This document shows, one piece after another, positions 1-5,931 of a stretch of 9,552 nucleotides of DNA (its first letter is position 1; the number at the start of each line of letters is the position of its first letter). The DNA is taken from NCBI GenBank assembly GCA_025934455.1, contig JAICYA010000044.1:1-9552 (forward strand), given 5' to 3'. The translations under genes and the position numbers were made by a program. The notes under the pieces are model-generated. The model saw only the letters and a program-made list of their open reading frames with translations, was not told where the DNA came from and did no database searches. The stretch is from Rudaea sp. Lineage in GTDB: Bacteria; Pseudomonadota; Gammaproteobacteria; Xanthomonadales; Rhodanobacteraceae.

Positions 1-2
1 AC

Positions 3-263
3 AACACCCAGGTCAACCATGCCGAACTTGCCGCACGCCTGACGCCGTTCGACGCGGCAATCCGCCCGCACATGAGCGGACTGACGGCGGCGGCCAGCCT
101 GGAAGCGCTCAATGGCGAGGTCACGCGCCAGGCGGCGACGATTTCCTACCTCGACGATTTCTGGCTGATGATGCTCCTGACCCTGGCCGCGATCCCGCTG
201 CTGGCCCTGCTGCGGCCGGTCAGGCATGCTGCGCCGGCCGATCCCGCGCTGGCCCTCGAATGA
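3..263 (+). CDS. C-terminal end of a DHA2-family (EmrB/QacA-like) MFS multidrug exporter, 5' truncated
   Basis: The reading frame is open from the window edge to the TGA at 261-263, leaving 86 residues; the start lies upstream of the window. The visible part holds the periplasmic stretch before the last helix, the segment LNGEVTRQAATISYLDDFW, and one strongly hydrophobic helix (about WLMMLLTLAAIPLLALL) followed by a short charged tail. The pattern 'EVTRQA..I.Y.DDF.LM' before the last helix is typical of EmrB-type 14-helix transporters, which export drugs by proton antiport, usually with an EmrA adaptor and an outer-membrane channel. The stop overlaps the start of the next gene by four bases (ATGA), so the two are probably co-transcribed and translationally coupled. 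The family call is fairly secure; substrate and the exact subfamily member cannot be told from this fragment. Confidence 0.85.
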   Translation, partial: NTQVNHAELAARLTPFDAAIRPHMSGLTAAASLEALNGEVTRQAATISYLDDFWLMMLLTLAAIPLLALLRPVRHAAPADPALALE

Positions 264-1069
264 ACGAACAAACCCCCGAACGCACGGCGCCGTCGCGCCG
301 CAATGCCGACGAGATGCGCGTGTACGGCATCAATGCCTGCCTCGCGCTGTTCGCCAAACGCCCGCACGATCTGCGCAAGGTGTACCTGCTCGAATCGCGT
401 ATCCCGCAATTCAAGGCGGTGCTCGCCTGGTGCGTGCAGAAAAAACTCGGCTATCGCGTGGTCGGCAACACGGACCTGGAAAAACTCACCACCAGTCAGC
501 ACCACGAAGGCGTGTGTTTCGAGGCGCGCAAGATCCCGTTGCCGTCGCTGACGGCGTTGTTGCAACGCCTGCCGCGCGCGCCGCAGCCTGCGCTGCTGGC
601 ATGGCTCGATGGGGTGGGCAATCCGCACAACATCGGCGCGGTGCTGCGCAGCGCGGCGAATTTCGGCGCGGCCGGCGTGCTGCTTTCGGCCGATGCCGCT
701 CCGGGCCTTTCCGGCGCCGCTTGCCGCGTTGCCGAAGGCGCCGCCGAGGCCGTGCCGATGGCGCGCATCGCGCCGGGTGAGGATGCGCTCGGCACATTGC
801 GCAATGCGGGGTTCACGCTCGCCGCCACCGTGCCGCACGAAGGCGAAGCGCTGTTCGCGTCGCGCCTGCCGCCGCGGCTGGTGTTCGCGCTCGGCGCGGA
901 AGGCGAGGGCCTGAGCCGCGCCTTGATCGATCGCGCGGACTTGCACATGACCATCCCCGGATCGGGCGCGGTGGAAAGCCTGAATGTATCGGCCAGCGCG
1001 GCGGTGCTGTTCGGGGAATACTGGCGCCAACGCCATCACGCCGCGGGCACGCGCGCGCCGCGGCGTTGA
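260..1069 (+). CDS. SpoU/TrmH-family RNA 2'-O-ribose methyltransferase (YfiF-like)
   Basis: A 269-residue protein that should transfer a methyl group from S-adenosylmethionine to a ribose 2'-OH of tRNA or rRNA, as knotted (SPOUT) dimers do. An N-terminal substrate-binding domain (about 18-90, starting RVYGINACLALFAKRP) precedes the catalytic domain. SPOUT motif 1 is DGVGNPHNIGAVLRSAANFG (about 117-136, with N124 and catalytic-type R130), motif 2 is LGAEGEGLS (211-219), and motif 3 is IPGSGAVESLNVSASAAV (232-249, with S240 and N242). All three motifs are intact, so an active enzyme is expected. The start overlaps the stop of the MFS gene (ATGA), which supports this ATG. The 3' end overlaps a candidate terminator hairpin. 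YfiF of E. coli has the same architecture but is longer. The RNA target cannot be inferred from sequence alone, so no symbol is given. Confidence 0.93.
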   Translation: MNEQTPERTAPSRRNADEMRVYGINACLALFAKRPHDLRKVYLLESRIPQFKAVLAWCVQKKLGYRVVGNTDLEKLTTSQHHEGVCFEARKIPLPSLTALLQRLPRAPQPALLAWLDGVGNPHNIGAVLRSAANFGAAGVLLSADAAPGLSGAACRVAEGAAEAVPMARIAPGEDALGTLRNAGFTLAATVPHEGEALFASRLPPRLVFALGAEGEGLSRALIDRADLHMTIPGSGAVESLNVSASAAVLFGEYWRQRHHAAGTRAPRR

Positions 1070-1081
1070 CGCATTCTTTTT
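1038..1081 (+). terminator. Candidate intrinsic terminator embedded in the 3' end of the RNA methyltransferase gene
   Basis: ACGCCGCGG (1038-1046) and CCGCGGCGT (1058-1066) form a perfect 9-bp stem, 8 of the pairs G-C, with an 11-nt loop. The stem ends one base before the TGA stop (1067-1069). After a 7-nt gap comes the tract TTCTTTTT (1074-1081), which ends on the last base of the convergent gene. Only the plus direction has a T-tract, so it would serve the MFS-methyltransferase unit. The gap between stem and T-tract is longer than in a classical terminator, which lowers confidence. Confidence 0.5.
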
Positions 1082-3735
1082 CAGTCGACCTTGAACGACT
1101 GCAATCGCACCGGCAACGTGGTTCCGTCGTCGACGTGGTTGTTGTTGATATTGCCATCGCTGCCGCCGGACACATCGGCGGAATTGATCACTTGCGCCGG
1201 TGGATTGGCAGCGACATCCACCGTCACCGTGATTGGCGGATAGGCAGCCGGCGCTGCGGCCAGCACATCGCTGCGCGTGCAGGTCAGCGTCGCCAAGTTG
1301 CAACTCCAGCCAGTGCCGCTCATCGCAGTGGCGGTCAGGCCTGCCGGCAGGTTGTCGACCACGCTCACCGTGCCGCTGGTCGGGCCACTGCCGACATTGC
1401 TGACCGTGATCGTGAAGGTGGCGCCGACCTGGCCCTTGGCAAAGTTGCCGGAGTGCGTCTTGGCGATCGTCAGGTCGGGCGGCGGCACGAGATTGGTCGA
1501 GTCGTTCGCCACGTCGTTGCCGGTGTTCGCCTCGCCGCCGCCGGAAACGGCTGCGGAATTGACGATCATTCCGGAAAGGCCCGGATCGACATCCACGGTC
1601 AGAGTGACCGGCGGATAAGAGGAGCCGGCAGCCAATGCGTCGCTGCGCGTGCAGGTCAGCGAGCCCAGCGTGCAGCTCCAGCCGCTGCCGCTTATCGCCG
1701 TGGCGGTCAGGCCGGACGGCAAGGAATCAGCCACGGCCACCGTGCCAGTGGTGGAATCGTTGCCGCTGTTGCTGACCGTGATCGTATAGGTGTCGCCGGT
1801 GGACGGTGAGATGAAGGGATCGGCATGTGTCTTGGCGACGGTCAGATCGGGCGCGATCCCCGATTCGAACGCGCCGGCATCGCACATGGGCTTGCCGCTG
1901 GGGCGCGAATTCAGCGCCGCATCCAGATTCACGATCGGCGAGGCCGTGCAAGTCGGCTGATCGCCGCTGCCCGACGCGGCACTGCCGCTGTCGAGCTGCA
2001 TCACGAACACCAGCGCGTTGGCGCCGCCGAACGGCGCCGCGGATTGCAGTTTCGGGTCACCGGTGTTCGCGATCGCGGCGCAACCGCTGGCCGGATTGAA
2101 TTGCAGGTTGCCAGCCGTGTCGGTCAGCGGACCGGAGCAGTTGCCACCTGTATTGCCGGAGAAGATCGTATTGCGTGCATTGATGTCGCCTGCGCTCCCG
2201 GCGTTGTAGAACGCGCCACCGGTAGTCGTGGTGTTGCCGGCAATCGTCGCGTTGGTCAGATCGATCTGTCCATTGCTGCTGATGACGGTTTTCAGGTTCG
2301 CGATCGCCCCGCCCTGGACTTGCGCGCTATTCCCGTTGATCGTCACGTTCGCGACGGATAGTGGAGGAAAACTCGCCGTGCCGTCGAAGTAGGCGATCGC
2401 CCCACCGTTCGCATTCTGGCTGGCATTGCCGCCGACGAAACTCGAACTCAGGATGCTGACCTTGCCGCTGGCGTAGATTGCGCCGCCGGAGCCGGCGCGC
2501 GGATCCACCGGCGCGCCGTTCCAGGTGCCGCCGGCCTGATTCGCGCTGAAATTGCTGGCGATGATGCCGCCCGGAAGACTGCCGTTGAGGACGGTCGTCT
2601 GGTCGATGACCAGGCTGCCGTAGGTGAGGCTGCCCGCGCCCGTGAGAACGATCGCTCCACCGGTGCCGTTGGGCGCCAGATTCGCGATGAAGGAGGAATT
2701 GAAGATCAGGAAATCGCTGGCGTTCACGCTGCTGCCGCCGCTGAAACCGCCGTTGGCGGTGTTGCTGGCGAAAATCGCACCGCCGCCCAGTTCGGCGTTG
2801 CCGCTGTCGTGGGTGTTGCCATTGGCGATATTGCCCTGGAACGCGGCTCCGCTGATCGAGATGGCATCGGTGCCTTTGAGCAAGATCGCACCGCCGCTGG
2901 CGGATGCAATATTGCCTTGAAACGTCGTCCCGGAAATCGTCACGGCGGTGCTGTTGCCAACAGCGCCGATGGACAGCGCACCGCCGCGCCCATTGCTGCC
3001 GCCGCCGGGAATCGCGCTGCCGTTGTCGGTGATGCAGGCGGTGAAGCTGCCGCCGAGGATGCTCAGATTGCCGCTGCCGTGCACGATGCAGCCGCCGTCG
3101 GTGTCGTTGGTGCCGCGGATATTGGTGAAAGTCACGCCGGTGAGGAACAGGTCGCCATCGGACTGGTTGGTAATCGCCACGCCACCGGCCGGCGCCGTGC
3201 AATTTTGCAGGTGCACGCCGCTGAAGGTGAGGTTGCCGCCGCTGGCTTCGTGGAACATGATCACGCCATCCACTGCCGGCATCGCATTCGGGTCGCTGAA
3301 GCAGGACACGGCGGTACCGCCGGTAATTGTCAGTGCGCCGTAAGTCGCCGCCGCGCCCACAAACGGCAACGAGCCGTTGTTCATGGTCGCGGTGCCGTTC
3401 ACGTCGCCTGGGTTCAGTTCGGTGGCGTTGACCACGATGCTGTGCGTACCCAGGTTGATGGTGTTGCTCCCGCCCGCGGTTGGGGCGCCGCATTCGGGAT
3501 AGGAAATCGCCACGGTATTGCCGGCGTCGGCGACGTCCTGCAGCGCCTCACGGAGCGAACAGCCGGTCGAGTTCGGGTAGTTCTCGCCCGGCCCGTTGGC
3601 CGCGGTCGAGCAGCCCGATTCGCTTCGGCAGTTGGCTTCGTCGTGGTCGGTGGTGACAGTAAGGGTCGCGGCCGGCGCCGGCATGGCGGCGGCAAGGGCG
3701 AGCAGGACGATCCAGCGTGGCAAAAGGGCGGACAT
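1081..3735 (-). CDS. Secreted CSLREA-domain beta-helix protein with two C-terminal DUF11 repeats
   Basis: An 884-residue exported protein of unknown role. Residues 1-23 are a Sec signal peptide (Arg near the N-terminus, hydrophobic core, APA-A cleavage motif). Residues 59-64 read exactly CSLREA, the signature of the CSLREA domain found at the N-terminus of secreted beta-helix proteins. Residues about 86-620 are rich in G, S, N, T with recurring 'GGAI', 'NxxxxGGA' and 'ISGxxFxGN' elements, as in right-handed parallel beta-helix / polymorphic outer-membrane repeats. Residues 629-752 and 753-875 are two DUF11-type beta-sandwich repeats, followed by the tail LPVRLQSFKVD. There is no transmembrane barrel, LPXTG or IPTL-type sorting helix at the C-terminus, so release or loose surface association is more likely than autotransport. 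The start is supported by GGGAG 8 nt upstream. Only 11 bp separate it from the convergent methyltransferase gene. Adhesin or matrix function is only a guess. Confidence 0.88.
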   Translation of the reverse strand: MSALLPRWIVLLALAAAMPAPAATLTVTTDHDEANCRSESGCSTAANGPGENYPNSTGCSLREALQDVADAGNTVAISYPECGAPTAGGSNTINLGTHSIVVNATELNPGDVNGTATMNNGSLPFVGAAATYGALTITGGTAVSCFSDPNAMPAVDGVIMFHEASGGNLTFSGVHLQNCTAPAGGVAITNQSDGDLFLTGVTFTNIRGTNDTDGGCIVHGSGNLSILGGSFTACITDNGSAIPGGGSNGRGGALSIGAVGNSTAVTISGTTFQGNIASASGGAILLKGTDAISISGAAFQGNIANGNTHDSGNAELGGGAIFASNTANGGFSGGSSVNASDFLIFNSSFIANLAPNGTGGAIVLTGAGSLTYGSLVIDQTTVLNGSLPGGIIASNFSANQAGGTWNGAPVDPRAGSGGAIYASGKVSILSSSFVGGNASQNANGGAIAYFDGTASFPPLSVANVTINGNSAQVQGGAIANLKTVISSNGQIDLTNATIAGNTTTTGGAFYNAGSAGDINARNTIFSGNTGGNCSGPLTDTAGNLQFNPASGCAAIANTGDPKLQSAAPFGGANALVFVMQLDSGSAASGSGDQPTCTASPIVNLDAALNSRPSGKPMCDAGAFESGIAPDLTVAKTHADPFISPSTGDTYTITVSNSGNDSTTGTVAVADSLPSGLTATAISGSGWSCTLGSLTCTRSDALAAGSSYPPVTLTVDVDPGLSGMIVNSAAVSGGGEANTGNDVANDSTNLVPPPDLTIAKTHSGNFAKGQVGATFTITVSNVGSGPTSGTVSVVDNLPAGLTATAMSGTGWSCNLATLTCTRSDVLAAAPAAYPPITVTVDVAANPPAQVINSADVSGGSDGNINNNHVDDGTTLPVRLQSFKVD
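1111..1851 (-). repeat. Tandem pair of DUF11 domain repeats inside the beta-helix protein gene
   Basis: Two head-to-tail copies of about 124 codons (about 1480-1851 and 1111-1479). Both begin PDLT(V/I)AKTH, share TITVSN near repeat residue 23, LP.GLTATA.SG.GWSC near 44-60 and LTCTRSD near 65-71, and end in a V(I/V)NSA.VSGG segment. The alignment is nearly gap-free, which points to internal duplication. Each copy has a C-x(6)-C pair (WSC...LTC) that could form a disulfide after export. DUF11 folds are usually extracellular stalk or spacer modules. Confidence 0.85.
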
Positions 3736-3736
3736 G

Positions 3737-3796
3737 GTGTTTCTCCCGGGCAGGCGCGACGGACGGCACGATGCCGCCCGTTACCGGGAGAAACGC
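3737..3796 (-). promoter_or_regulatory. Structured 5' leader that can sequester the Shine-Dalgarno of the beta-helix gene
   Basis: On the minus-strand RNA, GUUUCUCCCGG (3794-3784) is perfectly complementary over 11 bp to CCGGGAGAAAC (3749-3739), which contains the GGGAG ribosome site just ahead of the ATG at 3735. Between the arms lies a second hairpin: CGGGCGGCA (3780-3772), loop UCG, UGCCGUCCG (3768-3760), 9 pairs including one G-U. That pair is an A-C mismatch in plus-strand RNA, so the inner hairpin suits the minus-strand transcript better. No U-tract follows, so it is not a terminator. The DNA symmetry and pairings are read directly; regulation by RNA folding is inferred, and a protein operator is the main alternative. 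The transcription start is not known and must lie upstream of 3794 for the full stem to form. Confidence 0.55.
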
Positions 3797-3835
3797 AAAA
3801 TACGGGGAAATACGAACGAGAAATCCGGGAAAACG
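3784..3835 (-). promoter_or_regulatory. Repeat-rich upstream region, probable promoter zone of the beta-helix gene
   Basis: On the plus strand AAATACG occurs at 3798-3804 and again at 3808-3814, exactly 10 bp apart, and CCGGGAGAAACG (3784-3795) recurs almost unchanged as CCGGGAAAACG (3825-3835). The tract is more AT-rich than its surroundings. On the minus strand the copies read CGTATTT, and the overlapping TATTTT (3802-3797) is a 4/6 match to a sigma-70 -10 box, but no good -35 box sits at the right distance. This is the likeliest place for the promoter and for a regulator bound on one face of the helix; neither is proven. Confidence 0.3.
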
Positions 3836-3917
3836 ATTGGCGCCCGGTCGAAACGCGTCCTTGCCGCCGGCAAATGGGGCGGGCCGGTAGTGGGCGATAG
3901 GCCCTCGGCGTCGCTGA

Positions 3918-3944
3918 AACCGGAACCTGGCTGGCTCCGGTTCC
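3918..3944 (-). terminator. Candidate weak terminator after mscL
   Basis: About 15 nt past the mscL stop, the minus strand contains GGAACC (3944-3939) and GGTTCC (3927-3922), a 6-bp stem. An overlapping register, TCCGGTT/AACCGGA on the plus strand (3936-3942 and 3918-3924), gives a 7-bp stem. The RNA continues GGUUUCAGC, so only a short U-run follows. The position is right for a terminator, but the U-tract is poor and the loop is 11 nt. Confidence 0.35.
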
Positions 3945-3959
3945 AATCGGCATGCGCGT

Positions 3960-4370
3960 CTACTTCTGCGCCTTGAGCAGATCGCGGATTTCGGTGAGCA
4001 GTTTTTCCTGCGGCGGTGGTGCGGCCGGCGCGGCTTCCTGTTTCTTGACCATGCGGTTCATCAGTTTGATCACGAGGAAGATCGCCAACGCGATGATGAT
4101 GAACTGGATGATGGTGTTGAGGAACACGCCGTACTTGATGATCGCCCCGCCGGTGACGATGCCCTTGGCGTCGACGACAGGGTTGCCGATGTTGACCGCG
4201 AGGCTGGAGAAATCGATGCCGCCGATAAGCACGCCGATCGGTGGCATGATCACGTTGTCGACCAGCGACGAGACGATCTTGCCGAACGCCGCGCCGATCA
4301 CGATACCGGTGGCCATGTCGACCACGTTGCCCTTCATCGCGAAGGTTTTGAACTCGCCGAAGAAACTCAT
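3960..4370 (-). CDS. mscL: Large-conductance mechanosensitive channel MscL
   Basis: A 136-residue inner-membrane channel that opens under membrane tension to release solutes during hypo-osmotic shock; it works as a homopentamer. The N-terminal amphipathic helix [20 protein letters not shown] (1-20) leads into TM1 (about 17-45, with the pore-lining [25 protein letters not shown]). A periplasmic loop (about 50-73) is followed by TM2 (about 74-101), the charged KLMNRMVKK segment, a Pro/Ala linker and the C-terminal bundle helix [15 protein letters not shown]. Length and order match the family exactly. The start at 4370 is chosen because MscL proteins begin with this helix and AGGAG lies 8 nt upstream; an in-frame ATG 14 codons earlier adds an unrelated basic peptide. 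It stands 97 nt downstream of the hydrolase gene and may have its own promoter, though no good -35/-10 pair was seen. Confidence 0.96.
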   Translation of the reverse strand: MSFFGEFKTFAMKGNVVDMATGIVIGAAFGKIVSSLVDNVIMPPIGVLIGGIDFSSLAVNIGNPVVDAKGIVTGGAIIKYGVFLNTIIQFIIIALAIFLVIKLMNRMVKKQEAAPAAPPPQEKLLTEIRDLLKAQK

Positions 4371-4467
4371 GCGCCTGCTCCTGGGTTGGACGAACCGGAC
4401 GCCGCTCCCCATCGCGGCATGCCGAATCTAGCGCAATAGTCTGCAAAAAGCGTGACGCGTTGCGGCT

Positions 4468-5154
4468 TCAGACGATGCGGCCGCGCAGTTCCGCAACTCC
4501 GGCAAGGCGCGCATGAACGACATCGCCGCGCGCGAGCGGGCCGACGCCGGCCGGCGTGCCGGTGAAGACGAGATCGCCGGCCTTGAGTTCGAACAGGCGC
4601 GACAGACGTGCGAGGATTTCCGGCACGGCAAAGATCATCTGCGCAATATCGGCACGCTGGCGAACCTCGCCGTTGACTTCCAGCGTGAGCGCCGCGCTGT
4701 GCGGATGGCCGATCTCGGTCGCCGCGCGGATCGCTGACAGCGGCGCGGAATGATCGAACGCCTTGGCGCTGTCCCAGGGCATGCCCTTCGCCTTCGCCGC
4801 GGTCTGCAGGTCGCGCCGGGTCAGGTCAAGGCCGACCGCGTAACCGAACACATGCCTGAGCGCGCCCGCTTCGGCAATGTCCGTGCCGCCGGAATGCAGG
4901 GCCACGACCATTTCCACCTCATGGTGCAATTCCTGCGTGGCCTGCGGATAGGGAATGTCGGCGCCATCGGCGACGATCGCGTCGGCCGGTTTGCAGAAAA
5001 ACACCGGATTGCCGCGGTCCACGCTCGCGCCCATCTCCGCCGCGTGCTCGGCGTAGTTGCGGCCGATGCAGAAGATGCGCCGCACCGGAAAACGCTTTGT
5101 GCTGCCGGTGATGGCGGCACTGGCCTGGATCGGTGGGTCGAAGACGTGATACAT
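4468..5154 (-). CDS. Fumarylacetoacetate hydrolase (FAH) family enzyme, fumarylpyruvate-hydrolase-like
   Basis: A 228-residue cytosolic enzyme of the FAH superfamily, which cleaves C-C bonds of (or decarboxylates) 2,4-dioxo acids using Mg2+ or Mn2+. Visible family signatures are FCIGRNYAEHAAEMG (28-42), FFCKPADAIV (52-61), the metal-ligand motif HHEVEM (77-82, E79 and E81), the third ligand in GYAVGLDLTRRDLQ (D110), K131 with AFDHSAPLS, and GTPAGVGPL (199-207) near the C-terminus. All ligands are present, so it should be active. Size and the early GRNY motif fit short fumarylpyruvate hydrolase or YcgM-type members better than true fumarylacetoacetase. The ATG at 5154 is the only start close to the conserved core. 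It lacks a strong Shine-Dalgarno but lies 5 nt past the stop of the preceding gene, so coupling is likely. No other aromatic-catabolism gene is nearby, so the substrate stays open. Confidence 0.9.
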   Translation of the reverse strand: MYHVFDPPIQASAAITGSTKRFPVRRIFCIGRNYAEHAAEMGASVDRGNPVFFCKPADAIVADGADIPYPQATQELHHEVEMVVALHSGGTDIAEAGALRHVFGYAVGLDLTRRDLQTAAKAKGMPWDSAKAFDHSAPLSAIRAATEIGHPHSAALTLEVNGEVRQRADIAQMIFAVPEILARLSRLFELKAGDLVFTGTPAGVGPLARGDVVHARLAGVAELRGRIV

Positions 5155-5159
5155 GCCGG

Positions 5160-5846
5160 TCAGCCAGCCTGGGGCAAGAAGGAGATGTCCACCTGATGAC
5201 GCTTGGGGTTGTCCATGTCCACGAGTACGTCGAGCGTGTCGCGTTTGACGAACGGAGTAGGGTCGAACCAGATGTTCGCGCTCTTGAACAAATACACCTT
5301 CTGCGTAACCGGATGTTGCCATTGGCAAATCAGCCGCCATGGGCTGCGACCGTTCACCTTCAGGCTGGTGTCGTAGATCACGTTTTCGAACTTCGCTTGC
5401 ACACGCATGCCGTTCGTGGCCAGCCAGCGATTGACCTTTCGCGTGTGCATTCCGGAGTAGATGAAGCCGCCGCCGATGAGTGCGAACACCAGGCCCATGC
5501 CGCCCAGGATCACTACGCCGAGCCAGTTTTCGGAAAAACTGTCGATGCGCGCGCCTTGCGGATTGTTCGGTTGATAAATCACCGCGACGTGCTCGCCGCG
5601 GTCGTACGCAGCCGGATTCGAACCCGTGCTGCCGGTGATGTGCACGACGCTTCCATCCGCGGCCTTGAATTCCACTTCCGGGTAATAGCTGCCGCCCTTG
5701 GAACCGCTGTGGTAGTTCAGGTCGATGACCACGCCGTCCGCCCGCACCGCGTGTGCGGCGAAGCCGGCGTGGTTGCGCCACAGGAATCCGGCGCCAGCGA
5801 GCAGGCCAAGGCCAACGACGAGAAAAAGTATACTTAACCAGCGCAT
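5160..5846 (-). CDS. DUF3592 membrane protein with a duplicated domain
   Basis: A 228-residue inner-membrane protein of unknown function. TM1 covers about 3-23 (LSILFLVVGLGLLAGAGFLW) and TM2 about 109-131 (LGVVILGGMGLVFALIGGGFIYSG). Between them lies a beta-rich DUF3592 domain (about 35-104) with the hallmarks YYPEVEFKAADG, a 'P-x-x-Y-x-x-G' turn and VAVIYQPNNPQGARID. A second, diverged copy follows TM2 (about 148-224: WRLICQWQHPVTQKV, DPTPFVKRDTLDVLVDMDNPKRHQVDI), with the same order of strand, turn and 'DxNP' element. With a conventional N-in topology the first copy would be periplasmic and the second cytoplasmic, an inference. GGGAGG 6 nt before the ATG supports the start. It leads the minus-strand block, faces the efflux operon across a 180-bp control region, and is followed after 5 nt by the FAH-family gene. 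Confidence 0.85.
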   Translation of the reverse strand: MRWLSILFLVVGLGLLAGAGFLWRNHAGFAAHAVRADGVVIDLNYHSGSKGGSYYPEVEFKAADGSVVHITGSTGSNPAAYDRGEHVAVIYQPNNPQGARIDSFSENWLGVVILGGMGLVFALIGGGFIYSGMHTRKVNRWLATNGMRVQAKFENVIYDTSLKVNGRSPWRLICQWQHPVTQKVYLFKSANIWFDPTPFVKRDTLDVLVDMDNPKRHQVDISFLPQAG

Positions 5847-5869
5847 GGCCGCCTCCCCGCGGTCGGATA

Positions 5870-5906
5870 TTGCGCCAAGCATGCGGGTTTTGCCGGAGTG
5901 GCGCAA
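5870..5906. promoter_or_regulatory. 8-bp inverted repeat in the divergent control region
   Basis: TTGCGCCA (5870-5877) and TGGCGCAA (5899-5906) are perfect inverted copies separated by 21 bp, centre to centre 29 bp, close to three helical turns. The left copy begins 24 bp upstream of the DUF3592 start codon, so it could be an operator or, in the DUF3592 leader RNA, a hairpin. No T-tract follows on either strand. Significance is uncertain. Confidence 0.35.
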
Positions 5907-5919
5907 ACACCGATCGATC

Positions 5920-5931
5920 TGACAATTGTCA
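5920..5931. promoter_or_regulatory. Perfect 12-bp palindrome TGACAATTGTCA, candidate operator
   Basis: TGACAATTGTCA is fully self-complementary and lies near the middle of the 180-bp divergent region, 73 bp from the DUF3592 start and 95 bp from the adaptor start. It is AT-richer than its surroundings, as dimer-binding sites in GC-rich genomes often are. A homodimeric regulator (for example a TetR-, MarR- or NarL-family protein) could act here on either or both transcripts. No regulator gene is in the window, so which one is unknown. Confidence 0.5.

Noticed and set aside
146..1303. A 385-codon minus-strand open frame opposite the methyltransferase
   Set aside because: Arg/Ala/His-rich shadow composition, and it overlaps both the motif-complete methyltransferase and the end of the beta-helix gene.
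2300..3300. Recurring short GC-rich words resembling a CRISPR or satellite array
   Set aside because: They are irregularly spaced codons for Gly-Gly-Ala and Ser-Gly repeats in the beta-helix, not identical repeats with unique spacers.
2809..3900. A 363-codon plus-strand open frame opposite the beta-helix gene
   Set aside because: It is antisense to the repeat region, where low-complexity codons keep other frames open; there is no domain, signal peptide or ribosome site.
4371..4412. Upstream ATG at 4412 for mscL adding 14 residues
   Set aside because: The extra peptide is basic and unlike any MscL N-terminus, and the good Shine-Dalgarno sits in front of 4370.
4441..4470. Possible terminator after the FAH-family gene (GCG-TCA-CGC followed by T5 on the minus strand)
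   Set aside because: The stem is only 3 bp, far too weak to call despite the T-run; the 97-bp gap to mscL otherwise shows nothing clear.
5155..5925. Extension of the FAH-family frame far upstream (485 codons)
   Set aside because: The added part runs inside the DUF3592 gene in another frame, is Arg-rich and has no homology-like content. The conserved domain begins just after ATG 5154.
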